NCBI RefSeq assembly: GCF_934746965.1
Contig: NZ_CAKVFS010000010.1
Location: 1-61,486 of the forward strand
DNA: 61,486 bases
From: an uncultured Methanobrevibacter sp.
Lineage (GTDB): Archaea; Methanobacteriota; Methanobacteria; Methanobacteriales; Methanobacteriaceae
Reading direction: 5' to 3'
In this document: positions 1 to 8,997 of the stretch, piece after piece
Numbering within the stretch: the stretch's first letter is position 1
Layout: each line of letters opens with the position of its first letter
Program-made: the position numbers and the translations under genes
Notes under the pieces: generated by a model
The model's input: only the letters and a program-made list of their open reading frames with translations
Told to the model about the DNA's origin: nothing
Databases searched by the model: none

Positions 1-104
1 GTTCCACCACCTACAACATTTGCAATTTCATCTATTTTTTTAATTTTCCACTTATCTGAAAACTCCAAAAACCGTAATTTAGGAACTAATTTTTCTTCAC
101 TCAT
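1..104 (-). CDS. hsdS: Type I restriction specificity subunit HsdS (N-terminal end only)
   Basis: The first 34 codons of a gene that runs off the left edge. The ATG lies at 104-102, 12 bases after the hsdM stop, preceded by an AGGGA ribosome site. The peptide begins MSEEKLVPKLRFLEFSDKW and reaches VVGGG, the usual start of the first target recognition domain of HsdS (known family pattern: F..-W....L.d.....GGTP). HsdS reads the DNA target for the HsdM2S methylase and the HsdR2M2S nuclease. Its place directly after hsdM supports the call. It is probably the functional specificity gene of the locus, in contrast to the fragment upstream of hsdM; whether it is complete cannot be seen here. Confidence 0.85.
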   Translation of the reverse strand, partial: MSEEKLVPKLRFLEFSDKWKIKKIDEIANVVGGG

Positions 105-116
105 TAAAATCAATCC

Positions 117-1661
117 CTAAAATAATGGTGCTTTTATGCCTAATTCATCACAGTATTTTTTAATTTCTGCATCAACTTCTTTCATTTCTTCAGAAATTTT
201 TTCAAGTTCATTGCAAACTTCATTTAAGTCTACTGGTTCTTCTTCTTCAAATGTATCAACGTAACGTGGAATGTTTAAGTTAAAATCATTCTCTTTAATT
301 TCTTCAAGTGATGCTCTGTGTGAGTATTTGTCTATTTCTTCACGGTTGATGTATGTGTTGACTATTTTATTAATATCTTTTTCACGTAGCCTGTTTTGAT
401 TTTTAACTTTTTCAAATTCCTGTGAAGCATCAATAAATAATATGTCTTCGTTTTCTTCACGGCATTTTTTAAATACTAATACGCATGTTGGGATACTTGT
501 TCCGTAGAATAGATTAGATGGCATTCCTATTACTGCATCAAGGTAATTTCTTTCATCAATTAGGAATCTTCTGATTCTTCCTTCTGCTGCTCCTCTAAAT
601 AATACTCCGTGAGGTAATACTATTGCCATTGTTCCGTTTTCATCCAAGTGATAAATCATGTGTTCTACAAATGCATAATCTGCTTTTGATTTAGGTGGTA
701 ATTTTCCTGCTGCACTGAATCTTTCATCATCTAGGAATTTTTTATCTGAGGACCATTTTGCTGAAAATGGTGGATTTGCTACTATTGCTTCAAATCTCAT
801 GTCCATGAATTGTGGTTCTTCTAAACTGTCTCCTTGACGGATTTCAAAGTCATTGAAGTTTACATCGTGAAGAATCATGTTCATTCTAGCTAAGTTGAAA
901 GTTGTTTGGTTTAGTTCCTGACCATAAAAGTCTGTTACTTTTACTTCTTTACTTACACGAAGTAAAAGTGATCCTGAACCACATGTTGGGTCATAAACTG
1001 ATTTTAACCTATTTTTACCAACTGTTACTAGTTTTGCTAAGATTTTACTTACTTCTTGAGGCGTGTAAAATTCTCCTGCTTTTTTACCTGCATCTGATGC
1101 AAATTGGCCTATTAAATATTCATATGCATCTCCAAGAATGTCGTTTTCATCATTTTCAAGTTCAAAATCAATTTCAGACAAGTGTTTTATTATTTCTGCA
1201 ATTACTTTGTTTTTATCAGACACTTTTCTTCCTAGTTTGGAGGATTGCAGGTCTACATCATCAAAGAGGTTTTCAAAGTCCTGTGCACTTTCTCCACCGA
1301 TTGAAGAGTCTCCTACTTTTTTAAATGCAGTTTCAACATTTTGAATTAAGTCTTCATCTCCAACTTTTGCTTGGTTAACTAAATTTGAAAAAAGATATTG
1401 AGGTTCTATAAAGTACCCTAAATTTTCAATGGCTTCCTCTTTTAAATCATTCTGAAATTCTTCTATTTCATATGCTTGTTCAAAAGTTAAACCATCTTGT
1501 TTTAATTCATTTGTTAACCTTAAATCAATTTTTTCAGATAGATATTTGTAGAAAATAAATCCTAAAATGTAATTTTTAAATTCATTTGCATCCATTTTTC
1601 CACGTAGTACATCTGCTACTGCCCATAGTTTTGCTTCTAAATTTTGTTGCTTGTCTGACAT
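117..1661 (-). CDS. hsdM: Type I restriction-modification DNA methyltransferase HsdM
   Basis: 514 residues, normal length for HsdM. It transfers methyl from S-adenosylmethionine to adenine (N6) in the target set by HsdS. Visible features: the N-terminal HsdM helical domain (residues about 8-150), GEFYTP near 196-201, the SAM-binding motif DPTCGSG at 224-230, and the catalytic NPPF motif at 296-299, which marks an N6-adenine methylase. A C-terminal coiled segment, rich in E and K, follows. The start ATG at 1661 has GAGGA about ten bases upstream and is one base past the stop of the preceding hsdS fragment. The gene is thus translated in the same transcript as that fragment and the downstream hsdS. 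Confidence 0.96.
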   Translation of the reverse strand: MSDKQQNLEAKLWAVADVLRGKMDANEFKNYILGFIFYKYLSEKIDLRLTNELKQDGLTFEQAYEIEEFQNDLKEEAIENLGYFIEPQYLFSNLVNQAKVGDEDLIQNVETAFKKVGDSSIGGESAQDFENLFDDVDLQSSKLGRKVSDKNKVIAEIIKHLSEIDFELENDENDILGDAYEYLIGQFASDAGKKAGEFYTPQEVSKILAKLVTVGKNRLKSVYDPTCGSGSLLLRVSKEVKVTDFYGQELNQTTFNLARMNMILHDVNFNDFEIRQGDSLEEPQFMDMRFEAIVANPPFSAKWSSDKKFLDDERFSAAGKLPPKSKADYAFVEHMIYHLDENGTMAIVLPHGVLFRGAAEGRIRRFLIDERNYLDAVIGMPSNLFYGTSIPTCVLVFKKCREENEDILFIDASQEFEKVKNQNRLREKDINKIVNTYINREEIDKYSHRASLEEIKENDFNLNIPRYVDTFEEEEPVDLNEVCNELEKISEEMKEVDAEIKKYCDELGIKAPLF

Positions 1662-1662
1662 T

Positions 1663-2266
1663 TTAATAATTCCTCACTAATTTATCCAATAATGCTTTTT
1701 GTGCCTTTTTATTGTTTTCTATTGATTTTAACTTTAATTGAATTTTATCTTCCAGTAATTTCAATAATTTACCATATTTCTTTTGATTTTCATAATCTGG
1801 AATTGGCAATTTAACTTCTTGTATATATCTAGTTCTAATATATTTTGCGAATGAACCTTCAATTAACTTATTTAGTTCTCGTCTGAATATGCTACTTTTT
1901 AAAAGAAGAACCATGAAATCAGGATCTATATTTTCATGTAATCTTATAATTGCATATCTATCTGGAATTATTAATCCTTTTTTTGTAATTTTAGTTACTC
2001 TAGTTGGATCAAAAAGAGAAACAATAATATCATTTTCTTTTGAAAAGTATTTCTCAAATTTTTCAAGATAAATATTATCTGAAACTGTTCTAGATTCACA
2101 GTCAAACTTTAAAAAATCATCAGAGTATGTTTTGTGAATCACAACTTGTGATTCACTATACTCATCATCATATCTGGATAATCTAACTCCTGAAAAAACA
2201 TCAGCTATCTGAGATAATTTTTTTGTTTCTATTTAGATTCCCCCTGAATTTTTTTATAAAGAACAT
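1663..2266 (-). pseudogene. Half-length HsdS (second recognition domain plus C-terminal helix), out of frame after an A7 run
   Basis: The open frame from about 2232 encodes about 190 residues starting KKLSQIADVFSGVRLSRY and ending KAQKALLDKLVRNY. This is the shape of a single HsdS recognition domain followed by the conserved C-terminal helix. No ATG opens this frame. A good start does exist at 2266 (AGGAGGT, five bases, ATG), overlapping the stop of the upstream gene by 13 bases, but its frame ends after 21 codons. Removing one A from the A7 run (T7 on the plus strand, 2218-2224) joins the two into one reading frame. GTG at 2142 is another possible start but would cut off the conserved N-terminal part. 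So this is either a slipped half-hsdS, a silent specificity cassette, or a sequencing error. A full HsdS has two such domains. Confidence 0.75.
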
Positions 2267-3075
2267 CTTAACCTCCTAGGTGTGAAACCACAATCAAATC
2301 TATCATGATATTCTATTTTAAAATGATGTACTAATGAAAAGCTGTTCATTAAATTGTATGTTGAAGGTTTTTGATTGAATTTACATCCGCATTTCACACG
2401 AAGATTACGATATACATCATTGTAAATTTTCCCATAATCTATTATTTTAGTTAATGGAACTTCATCTAATCCATTGTATCTAACTCCATCTACAAACCTT
2501 AAATTTTTATTTTTTGTTAATAATAACTTATCATATTCACTTTCAAGTAGAGCATAGGATTTATTATATAATGCTCTTGAAAAATCTCCAAAATCATCTA
2601 TTCCAAATATTTCCAATATTTTAGCTCGATATCTATTTTCATACTGGAATCCAACTAATGGAAGTTCAGACATTTTATCAAAGTTATTAATGATTTTTAA
2701 TGTTTGATATAGACTTCCACTATCACGTTCATGGTTGATAAAATAGTTTAATCCAAATTTTACAGCATCATTATCTTCTAGTGATCCAATATTTGATATT
2801 TCCTTTCTAAGTATTTCATGTTCTTCCAATACTCTTTCATAGTCTGCAAAGGTTAATGGTTCATATACTTCATATTTTCTGAAGAGATTAAATATATCAC
2901 TTTCATCAAATACTGTTCTTTTAATTCCATGGCGTATAGTAAGTTCCAATGCATTTTCAGAAATTAAATATTCATGATTATTGTTATAAACCACTAATTT
3001 ATTATTATACCTATCAAAAGTTATTCCATCGTCGTTTAATTCTTGTATTTTTTGTTGTGTAGTTTGTTTACTCAT
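2254..3075 (-). CDS. Unrecognised 273-aa protein inside the type I restriction locus
   Basis: I do not recognise the family. The start at 3075 (MSKQTTQQKIQEL) is chosen because AAAGG stands about six bases upstream; an in-frame start 57 bases earlier would add a hydrophobic stretch with no ribosome site. The protein is soluble and charged, with no membrane segment and no nucleotide-binding motif that I can see. Near the C terminus is a CGC pair of cysteines (RVKCGCKF) followed later by DCGF and LRCSL, so metal binding is possible but unproven. It lies between hsdR and the hsdS fragment on the same strand, in the position where type I loci often carry accessory or extra defence genes. A defence role is inferred from location only. 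Confidence 0.6.
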   Translation of the reverse strand: MSKQTTQQKIQELNDDGITFDRYNNKLVVYNNNHEYLISENALELTIRHGIKRTVFDESDIFNLFRKYEVYEPLTFADYERVLEEHEILRKEISNIGSLEDNDAVKFGLNYFINHERDSGSLYQTLKIINNFDKMSELPLVGFQYENRYRAKILEIFGIDDFGDFSRALYNKSYALLESEYDKLLLTKNKNLRFVDGVRYNGLDEVPLTKIIDYGKIYNDVYRNLRVKCGCKFNQKPSTYNLMNSFSLVHHFKIEYHDRFDCGFTPRRLRCSL

Positions 3076-3216
3076 TTTAATACCTTTTGTTTTTTTATTT
3101 AGAAAAAAAACTGCCAGTAAACATGAAAACAAATTTTATATTTTCCATTTTGAATTTCAAAATTAAACAACAGATTTAATAATGTTGAAATAAATAGAAT
3201 AAAGTGCAATCAATTT

Positions 3217-3247
3217 ACTTGTCATGTTTACATGGCAAGTTTTTTTA
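3217..3247 (+). terminator. Stem-loop followed by T7
   Basis: ACTTGTCATG at 3217-3226 pairs with CATGGCAAGT at 3231-3240 (ten pairs, one of them G-T) around a four-base loop, and is followed by TTTTTTT on the plus strand. No plus-strand gene ends here, so it may instead be a structured element in the hsdR-side leader of the 273-aa gene. Confidence 0.4.
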
Positions 3248-3260
3248 TTCTTAAATTAAT

Positions 3261-3340
3261 TTTGTCCTATTTTTGTAGGACAAATTATACTTTATACTTT
3301 TTAGTATATAAATGTTTTGTCCTAATCAATTAGGACAAAA
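3261..3340. repeat. Two inverted repeats built from the same TTTGTCCTA half-site
   Basis: TTTGTCCTA at 3261-3269 pairs with TAGGACAAA at 3276-3284 (six-base spacer). TTTTGTCCTAAT at 3315-3326 pairs with ATTAGGACAAAA at 3329-3340 (two-base spacer, 12 perfect pairs). The nine-base half-site therefore occurs four times in 80 bases. They sit directly after the hsdR stop and ahead of the 273-aa gene on the minus strand. They may be hsdR transcript-end hairpins or a two-site operator for the downstream genes. Confidence 0.7.
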
Positions 3341-3342
3341 AA

Positions 3343-6051
3343 TTAAATTAATGCAAATTTATCTACCAAATTAATAATCTTATTTTTCAACAAATCTGCT
3401 TTATGTCTACGTTTTAAAAATCCTAAATCTTCATTAAAAGACTTTCTGATCTCATCATCATATAATTTACCACTATATTCATATTCTGCAATAACTTCCC
3501 TAGTCTTTTCATCAGATAAATTCTCAGAAGCCACTAAATCACTAATTTCCTTATTTTTTTCTTTTTCAAAGTATTTAGGCAATTCCTCATCAACATCAAT
3601 AGGTACATCTGACTCAACAATATTTTCATGTATAAACTTATCAATAAGCTCAGCTTTACTTTTAAGATCATGGGAAGCCTGCATTAAATCATGAATTAAC
3701 CTTACATCTTTCTTAAATGAAGCATCTTTCGGATCTAACTCTTTTAAAAGAGTTAAAATATATGAAACATTAATATTGTCCTGTCTCGTAAGTTCTATTT
3801 CAAAATCAATATCATTTAAAATACTTGATTTTTTAGGACTTTCCCTGCGAACATATTTATCATGCAAGTCCAAATATTTGCTTTTATAATCATTTACTTG
3901 TTGTTCATCTAAGTTTAAATCATCATAACTAAATTCTGCAAATGTAGTCATGCGATTTAATACTCTAAGAATATTTTTAAAATTCAATACAAATTTTGCT
4001 TCATCATTTTCATCTTCCAATAAATCAACATCCTGAACTTCAGGTACAAGATTTAAAAGTCTACTTACACATTTATTGAATTTTTCAACATAATCTTCAT
4101 AAGGAAGTGTTACAATGTATCCTGAAGCATCCCCATCTGAAAAAAGCCTAATTGCTTCATCTGTACGTTTTTTAAGATTCCTAAAACAAACAATATTTCC
4201 CTGTGTTTTTTTAACATCATGCACCCTGTTTGTTCTTGAGAATGCCTGAATTAAACTATGATACTGTAAATTCTTATCAACATACAGTGTATTTAATAAA
4301 GGATTATCAAAACCAGTCAAAAACATGTTTACAACTAAAAGAATATCAATCTGTTTATTTTTACTTCTTTTACTTAAATCAACATAATATGAACCAAAAT
4401 CATCTGTTGAAAAATTAGTTCCAAACATTTCATTATAATCTTCTATATGGCTTCCAAGATTATCTCTAGGATGTTTATTGCCTTCTTCCAAATCTACATT
4501 ATCCCCATATGAATAGATTGAGGCAATTTTTAAATCTGGACTTTTCTTTTTAAAAATCTTATAATATTTATTTAATACCGGAACTGATGAAACACAAAAC
4601 ATACTTGTAAATTCTTTGTGATATGTTTTATTATCATGATATTTAATAATATAATCAACAATTTTCTCTAATCTTTCTTCAGATTCCATAACTTCCCTTG
4701 TATCAATAGCTTCAACTTCAATATCTGTTTTAACTCTACTTTTATATGTTCCTACATAATCTATCGAAAATCCTAAAACATTTTCATCATGAATTGCATC
4801 TTTAATTAAATAAGAGTGTAAACATTTTCCGAATAAATCCTGTGTTGTTCTTGAGTTATTTGCATTTTCTGCAAAAATTGGAGTTCCTGTAAAACCATAA
4901 CAGCAAATATTGTTAAAAAAATTAGTTATATCTTTATGCATGTCTCCAAATTGGGATCTGTGACATTCATCAAACATTAAAACCATAGAAAGATCTTTAT
5001 AGTTTTCCAATTGTTTTGCCTTACCTTTTACAGCACGATGCAATTTTTGTATTGTTGTGATTATAAGTTTATTTTGACCTTTTAATTGCTTAATAAGTGC
5101 TTTTGTATTGTCAGTACCATCTACTGCACCTGCTGAAAAACTATTAAACTCTTTAGTTGTTTGATAATCCAAATCATTTCTATCTACAACAAACATTACT
5201 TTGTCAATATCATCTCTTCCAGCTAATATTTGACAAGCTTTAAATGAAGTTAAAGTTTTTCCAGAACCTGTAGTGTGCCATACATATCCATTGGTTTTAT
5301 TTGAAACACTTTCAAGAATAGATTCAACTGCATAATACTGATATGCTCTTAAAACCATTAATGATTTTCTTGTTTCATTTAAAACTATGTACTGTGAAAT
5401 CATTTTAGACAGATGGCATTTTTCTAAAAATGTATCTGCAAACTCTTCCAAGTTATTAATATTCTTATTATCCTTATCTTTCCAGAAAAAGGTAAAATTA
5501 TAGTTTAATTCTTGATTATTTGAGAAAAATTTAGTATTAACACCATTAGATATTACAAAAATCTGAACATAATTAAATAAATTATGGAATGAATGTAATT
5601 GGTATCTTTGAATTTGTTTAAATGCTTGTTTTAATTCTACACCACGTTTTTTAAGTTCTATTTGAACTAAAGGCAAACCATTAATAAGAATAGTTACATC
5701 ATACCTGTTTTCATGTTTTCCTTTCATTGTAATTTGGTTTGTAACCTGAAAAATATTTTTACACCATTCTTTCTTATTTAAAAATTTAACATAGAATGTT
5801 CCTTCTTCACGAGAAAGTTCATATTGATCTCTAAGCTTTTTAGCTTTTTCAAAAATAGAACCTCCCTGTAAATGAATAAGAATCTTTTTAAATTCATCAT
5901 CATTAAAAGTAGTATTATTAAATTTTTCCAACTGCTTTTTAAAATTAGATTCCAAGTCTGTTTCATCTTTAATTAAAACTCTATCATAACCACCATCAAC
6001 TAAAGTTTTAATTAAATTATTTTCTAAAGCAGCTTCACTTTGACTAGCCAT
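3343..6051 (-). CDS. hsdR: Type I restriction endonuclease, motor and nuclease subunit HsdR
   Basis: 902 residues, typical of HsdR. It couples ATP-driven DNA translocation to cleavage of unmethylated DNA in the HsdR2M2S complex. Order of parts: an N-terminal PD-(D/E)XK nuclease domain with D118 and Q-I-E132-L-K134; a superfamily 2 helicase core with Walker A TGSGKT at 261-266, the DECH box at 361-364 and motif III-like GFTGTP at 386-391; a second RecA-like lobe around 560-650 with QAFSRTNRV; and a C-terminal helical region that docks to HsdM. All key residues appear intact. It is the first gene of the locus. About 270 bases containing inverted repeats separate it from the rest, so it may be transcribed partly on its own. 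Confidence 0.96.
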   Translation of the reverse strand: MASQSEAALENNLIKTLVDGGYDRVLIKDETDLESNFKKQLEKFNNTTFNDDEFKKILIHLQGGSIFEKAKKLRDQYELSREEGTFYVKFLNKKEWCKNIFQVTNQITMKGKHENRYDVTILINGLPLVQIELKKRGVELKQAFKQIQRYQLHSFHNLFNYVQIFVISNGVNTKFFSNNQELNYNFTFFWKDKDNKNINNLEEFADTFLEKCHLSKMISQYIVLNETRKSLMVLRAYQYYAVESILESVSNKTNGYVWHTTGSGKTLTSFKACQILAGRDDIDKVMFVVDRNDLDYQTTKEFNSFSAGAVDGTDNTKALIKQLKGQNKLIITTIQKLHRAVKGKAKQLENYKDLSMVLMFDECHRSQFGDMHKDITNFFNNICCYGFTGTPIFAENANNSRTTQDLFGKCLHSYLIKDAIHDENVLGFSIDYVGTYKSRVKTDIEVEAIDTREVMESEERLEKIVDYIIKYHDNKTYHKEFTSMFCVSSVPVLNKYYKIFKKKSPDLKIASIYSYGDNVDLEEGNKHPRDNLGSHIEDYNEMFGTNFSTDDFGSYYVDLSKRSKNKQIDILLVVNMFLTGFDNPLLNTLYVDKNLQYHSLIQAFSRTNRVHDVKKTQGNIVCFRNLKKRTDEAIRLFSDGDASGYIVTLPYEDYVEKFNKCVSRLLNLVPEVQDVDLLEDENDEAKFVLNFKNILRVLNRMTTFAEFSYDDLNLDEQQVNDYKSKYLDLHDKYVRRESPKKSSILNDIDFEIELTRQDNINVSYILTLLKELDPKDASFKKDVRLIHDLMQASHDLKSKAELIDKFIHENIVESDVPIDVDEELPKYFEKEKNKEISDLVASENLSDEKTREVIAEYEYSGKLYDDEIRKSFNEDLGFLKRRHKADLLKNKIINLVDKFALI

Positions 6052-6139
6052 AATATCACAACAATATTTAAATCATTTAGAATATTTGTTGTGCTAATTA
6101 TATACAAGTTACTATTAAAAAAAAAGAAAATGGATTAAA

Positions 6140-7450
6140 TTAATCCAAAATATCATTCATGTGTTCTACTCTTTTATTAACAAGTTCTGTAGTTCCCACA
6201 TCACTTCTATGGTAAACATTACCTTTTATGCAATCACATGCTTTTTCAGCTATTTTTTCAGCTTCTTCAATACTGTCTCCACTAGCTACAATACCTAATG
6301 CTCTGGAAGTTGAAAGGTGTATTCCATCATCTTCTAAACCTACTGCTGCATAAAATACTTTAGCTCCTAATTCTTCAATAGCTTTTTCATCAACTTCAAT
6401 GAGTTCTCCACCGTGAGAAGTTTCCGGATATCCTTCAGGAACTATATATTTACATACACTAGCTTTATCGTTGAATTCTACAGTATCTAAGTTACCATCA
6501 ACTATAGCTTGACATACATCAGCTAATGGTGTTTTAAGTAATGGTAGAACATTCATAGCTTCAGGATCTCCAAATCTTGCATTGTATTCAATTAATTTAG
6601 GTCCATCTGCAGTTAACATAAATTGTCCGTAAAGAATACCTTTATATGGTTCAGCTTCTTTTGCAATAGCTTCTAAAGTAGCTTCCATTATTTTTACTGC
6701 AGCATCATAATTTTCCTGAGATAAAAATGGTAATAATCCTCCTTTATCAGAGTAAGAACCCATACCTCCAGTAATTGCACCTACATCTCCTTCAAAAGCA
6801 TGAGGATGGTCTTGCGCTGCAGGCATTGGTGCTAAGTGTGTTCCATCACAGAAAGCTTGAATTGTAAATTCTTCACCGATTAATCTTTCTTCAATGATAA
6901 CTTGAGTAAATCCGCCCATTGCATTGTCGATTACTTCTTTTGAATATTCTTTAGCTTCATTATTGTCTTTTAAGTGGTCACCTACAATTTTAACTCCTTT
7001 TCCACCAGTTAATCCCACAGGTTTTACTACAACATCTCTATCAAAGTCATCTAGAAATGCAGAGACGTCTTCATAATTATCAAATACTTTATAGACAAGT
7101 GATCCTTCAATATTATAATCTTCAAATAGTTTTCTCATAAAAGATTTATCTGTTTCTATTCTTGCTGCACTTTGAGATGGTCCAACACATTTAATTCCAT
7201 TTTTTTCAAGTTCATCAACAATTCCTTTACCTAAAGGAGCTTCCGGACCTATAAATGCTATGTCAATATTATTATCTACAGCAAACTTGGCTACTTTTTC
7301 TATTTCTCCTTCATCACCTTGTGCAAATTCAGCTATTTTTGAAATACCTGGATTTACCTTACTCATATAACAATATAATTCAACGTCATTTTTAAGTGCA
7401 TCAGCTATTGCATGTTCACGAGCACCAGTTCCAACTACTAAGACCTTCAT
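6140..7450 (-). CDS. purD: Phosphoribosylamine-glycine ligase (GAR synthetase)
   Basis: 436 residues, usual for PurD. It catalyses the second step of purine synthesis: phosphoribosylamine + glycine + ATP to glycinamide ribonucleotide. The protein opens MKVLVVGTGAREHAIADAL, the standard PurD N-terminal glycine-rich loop, and has an ATP-grasp domain in the middle (VVKPVGLTGGKGV near residues 140-155) and the EYNARFGDPEA motif near 290. The start at 7450 is chosen over an in-frame TTG six bases upstream because GGAGA lies ten bases before the ATG. It faces away from the MATE gene at 7535 and shares an 84-base intergenic region with it. Confidence 0.96.
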   Translation of the reverse strand: MKVLVVGTGAREHAIADALKNDVELYCYMSKVNPGISKIAEFAQGDEGEIEKVAKFAVDNNIDIAFIGPEAPLGKGIVDELEKNGIKCVGPSQSAARIETDKSFMRKLFEDYNIEGSLVYKVFDNYEDVSAFLDDFDRDVVVKPVGLTGGKGVKIVGDHLKDNNEAKEYSKEVIDNAMGGFTQVIIEERLIGEEFTIQAFCDGTHLAPMPAAQDHPHAFEGDVGAITGGMGSYSDKGGLLPFLSQENYDAAVKIMEATLEAIAKEAEPYKGILYGQFMLTADGPKLIEYNARFGDPEAMNVLPLLKTPLADVCQAIVDGNLDTVEFNDKASVCKYIVPEGYPETSHGGELIEVDEKAIEELGAKVFYAAVGLEDDGIHLSTSRALGIVASGDSIEEAEKIAEKACDCIKGNVYHRSDVGTTELVNKRVEHMNDILD

Positions 7451-7465
7451 TAACAATTCTCCAAT

Positions 7466-7490
7466 TTTTATATATTATATATTTATATAA
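7466..7490. promoter_or_regulatory. Divergent TATA-rich promoter region for purD and the first MATE gene
   Basis: A run of TTTTTATATATTATATATTT followed by ATATAA gives overlapping archaeal TATA boxes readable in both directions. It stands about 45-70 bases before the MATE start and 16-40 before purD. The assignment rests on sequence pattern only. Confidence 0.5.
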
Positions 7491-7534
7491 ATTGACATTA
7501 AAATATATTACCTATATTTTAAAGGAGAAATCTA

Positions 7535-8887
7535 ATGGAATTAAACAATAACATGAAAGAGATTACAGGTGACCCTAAGAAAGCTGTTAAAAAACTGGCA
7601 TACCCCATTATAATAAGTATGCTTCTCATAATGAGTAATAATTTAATTGACAGTATATGGGTTGCAGGATTAGGTCCTGACCAATTAGCAGCTATTGGTT
7701 TTGTAACACCATTATTTCTTATTTTAGTTGGAATTGGAACTGGTATTGGAGCAGGTGTAAATTCCTTGATTTCTCGTTATATAGGTAGTAAAAATCAGCT
7801 AAAAGCAAATGATGCAGCAATTCAATCTGTAGTTTTGGGAATAATAGTATCCATAATAGTTACAATTATTTTTGTAGCAATTTTAGAACCTACTTTATAT
7901 ATTATGGGTGCTAAAGAGGTAATTAACTATGCTTTAGCTTACGGAGAGCCTCTTTTCATATTTGCAATTATTACAATACTTCCTGTAGCTTATGCCGGAA
8001 TTTTCAGAGCAGAAGGAGATATTAAAAGAGCTACATTACCTATGTGTATTTCAGCTATTTTAAACATGATTTTAGATCCTATTTTTATTTATACTCTAAA
8101 TTTAGGAATAGCTGGTGCTGCAATAGCTACTTTACTTAGTATTCTAGTTGAATTACTCTTAATACTTTATTGGATGTTTATTAAAAAAGACACCTACTTC
8201 CAATACACATTTAAAAACTTTAAAATAAATTTTGGAATGTATAAAGAGATTTTAAATGTTGGAATTCCAGCAGGTCTTGAAGAACTTTTAATGGCTGTTG
8301 TTGCAATTATAGTTAACATTATTCTTGAAATAACTGGAGGAACAAATGCTGTAGCTACTTATACTATTGTAATGAGATTAGTGAGTATTGCTATAATGCC
8401 GACTATTGGAATTGCAACTTCAACAATTACTGTTGTTGGAATAGCTTATGGAGCAAGAAATTATAAAAATATTAAAATAGCTACAAGATATTCAATTAAA
8501 TTAGGACTTATATTTTCAATTGTTACTTCATTAATATTTATTGTATTTTCTAATCAGATTGCATATCTATTTTCATATTCATCAAACAGCAGTTCTCTTG
8601 CACCAACAATCAGTTATATTTTAAACTTTGTCTGGCTTTTCATAATTCCAGTAGCCTTTGGTGCAACAGCAAGTTATGCATTCCAGGGAATGGGTAAAGG
8701 ATTAACAAGTTTTGTTTTAACAATGCAAAGAGAAGCTATTTTAGTGATTTTATTTACATTTGTACTTGGAATAAGTTTAGCTTTAGGTGTTCGTGGTGTT
8801 TATTACGGAGTAGTTATTGGTAATGCTATCGGATCTGCTGTAGGTCTTTTTGCTATTGAAAGGTTTATTAAAAAACTTTTAAAATAA
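7535..8887 (+). CDS. MATE family multidrug/sodium antiporter (first copy)
   Basis: 450 residues with about 12 hydrophobic segments in two six-helix halves, the MATE layout. MATE proteins export cationic drugs or metabolites in exchange for sodium or protons across the cytoplasmic membrane. It begins with a short polar region (DPKKAVKKLAYPII) and has the conserved early stretch NNLIDSIWVAGLG and AAIGFVTPLF. GGAGA precedes the ATG by nine bases. It is closely similar along its whole length to the gene at 8998, so the pair arose by duplication. Unlike the second copy it lacks the twin operator upstream and is likely expressed from its own TATA box shared with purD. The substrate is unknown. Confidence 0.92.
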   Translation: MELNNNMKEITGDPKKAVKKLAYPIIISMLLIMSNNLIDSIWVAGLGPDQLAAIGFVTPLFLILVGIGTGIGAGVNSLISRYIGSKNQLKANDAAIQSVVLGIIVSIIVTIIFVAILEPTLYIMGAKEVINYALAYGEPLFIFAIITILPVAYAGIFRAEGDIKRATLPMCISAILNMILDPIFIYTLNLGIAGAAIATLLSILVELLLILYWMFIKKDTYFQYTFKNFKINFGMYKEILNVGIPAGLEELLMAVVAIIVNIILEITGGTNAVATYTIVMRLVSIAIMPTIGIATSTITVVGIAYGARNYKNIKIATRYSIKLGLIFSIVTSLIFIVFSNQIAYLFSYSSNSSSLAPTISYILNFVWLFIIPVAFGATASYAFQGMGKGLTSFVLTMQREAILVILFTFVLGISLALGVRGVYYGVVIGNAIGSAVGLFAIERFIKKLLK

Positions 8888-8949
8888 TTATTTGACCTCA
8901 TTTTCTTTTTTTATAATTGTATAAAATCCAAAAGTTTATATACCAACAA

Positions 8950-8982
8950 TTGCATATGCAAGAGTAATACTTGCATGTGCAA
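8950..8982 (+). promoter_or_regulatory. Twin-palindrome operator, probably for the MarR regulator encoded downstream
   Basis: TTGCATATGCAA (8950-8961, perfect palindrome) and TTGCATGTGCAA (8971-8982, one mismatch) stand with centres 21 bases apart, two turns of the helix. They lie just after a TATA-like TTTATATA (about 8935-8942) and 16-48 bases before the MATE start at 8998. The same operon encodes a MarR protein, a family that binds palindromes of this size and blocks its own promoter. Confidence 0.65.
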
Positions 8983-8997
8983 GAATTGAGGTGAAAC

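Noticed and set aside
902..1344. Open frames on the plus strand opposite hsdM
   Set aside because: They are leucine- and serine-rich mirror frames of a well-conserved methylase gene, with no ribosome site and no family likeness.
3076..3132. Upstream start of the 273-aa gene giving a hydrophobic leader
   Set aside because: No ribosome site precedes it, while AAAGG stands before the ATG at 3075; the leader lacks a typical cleavage site.
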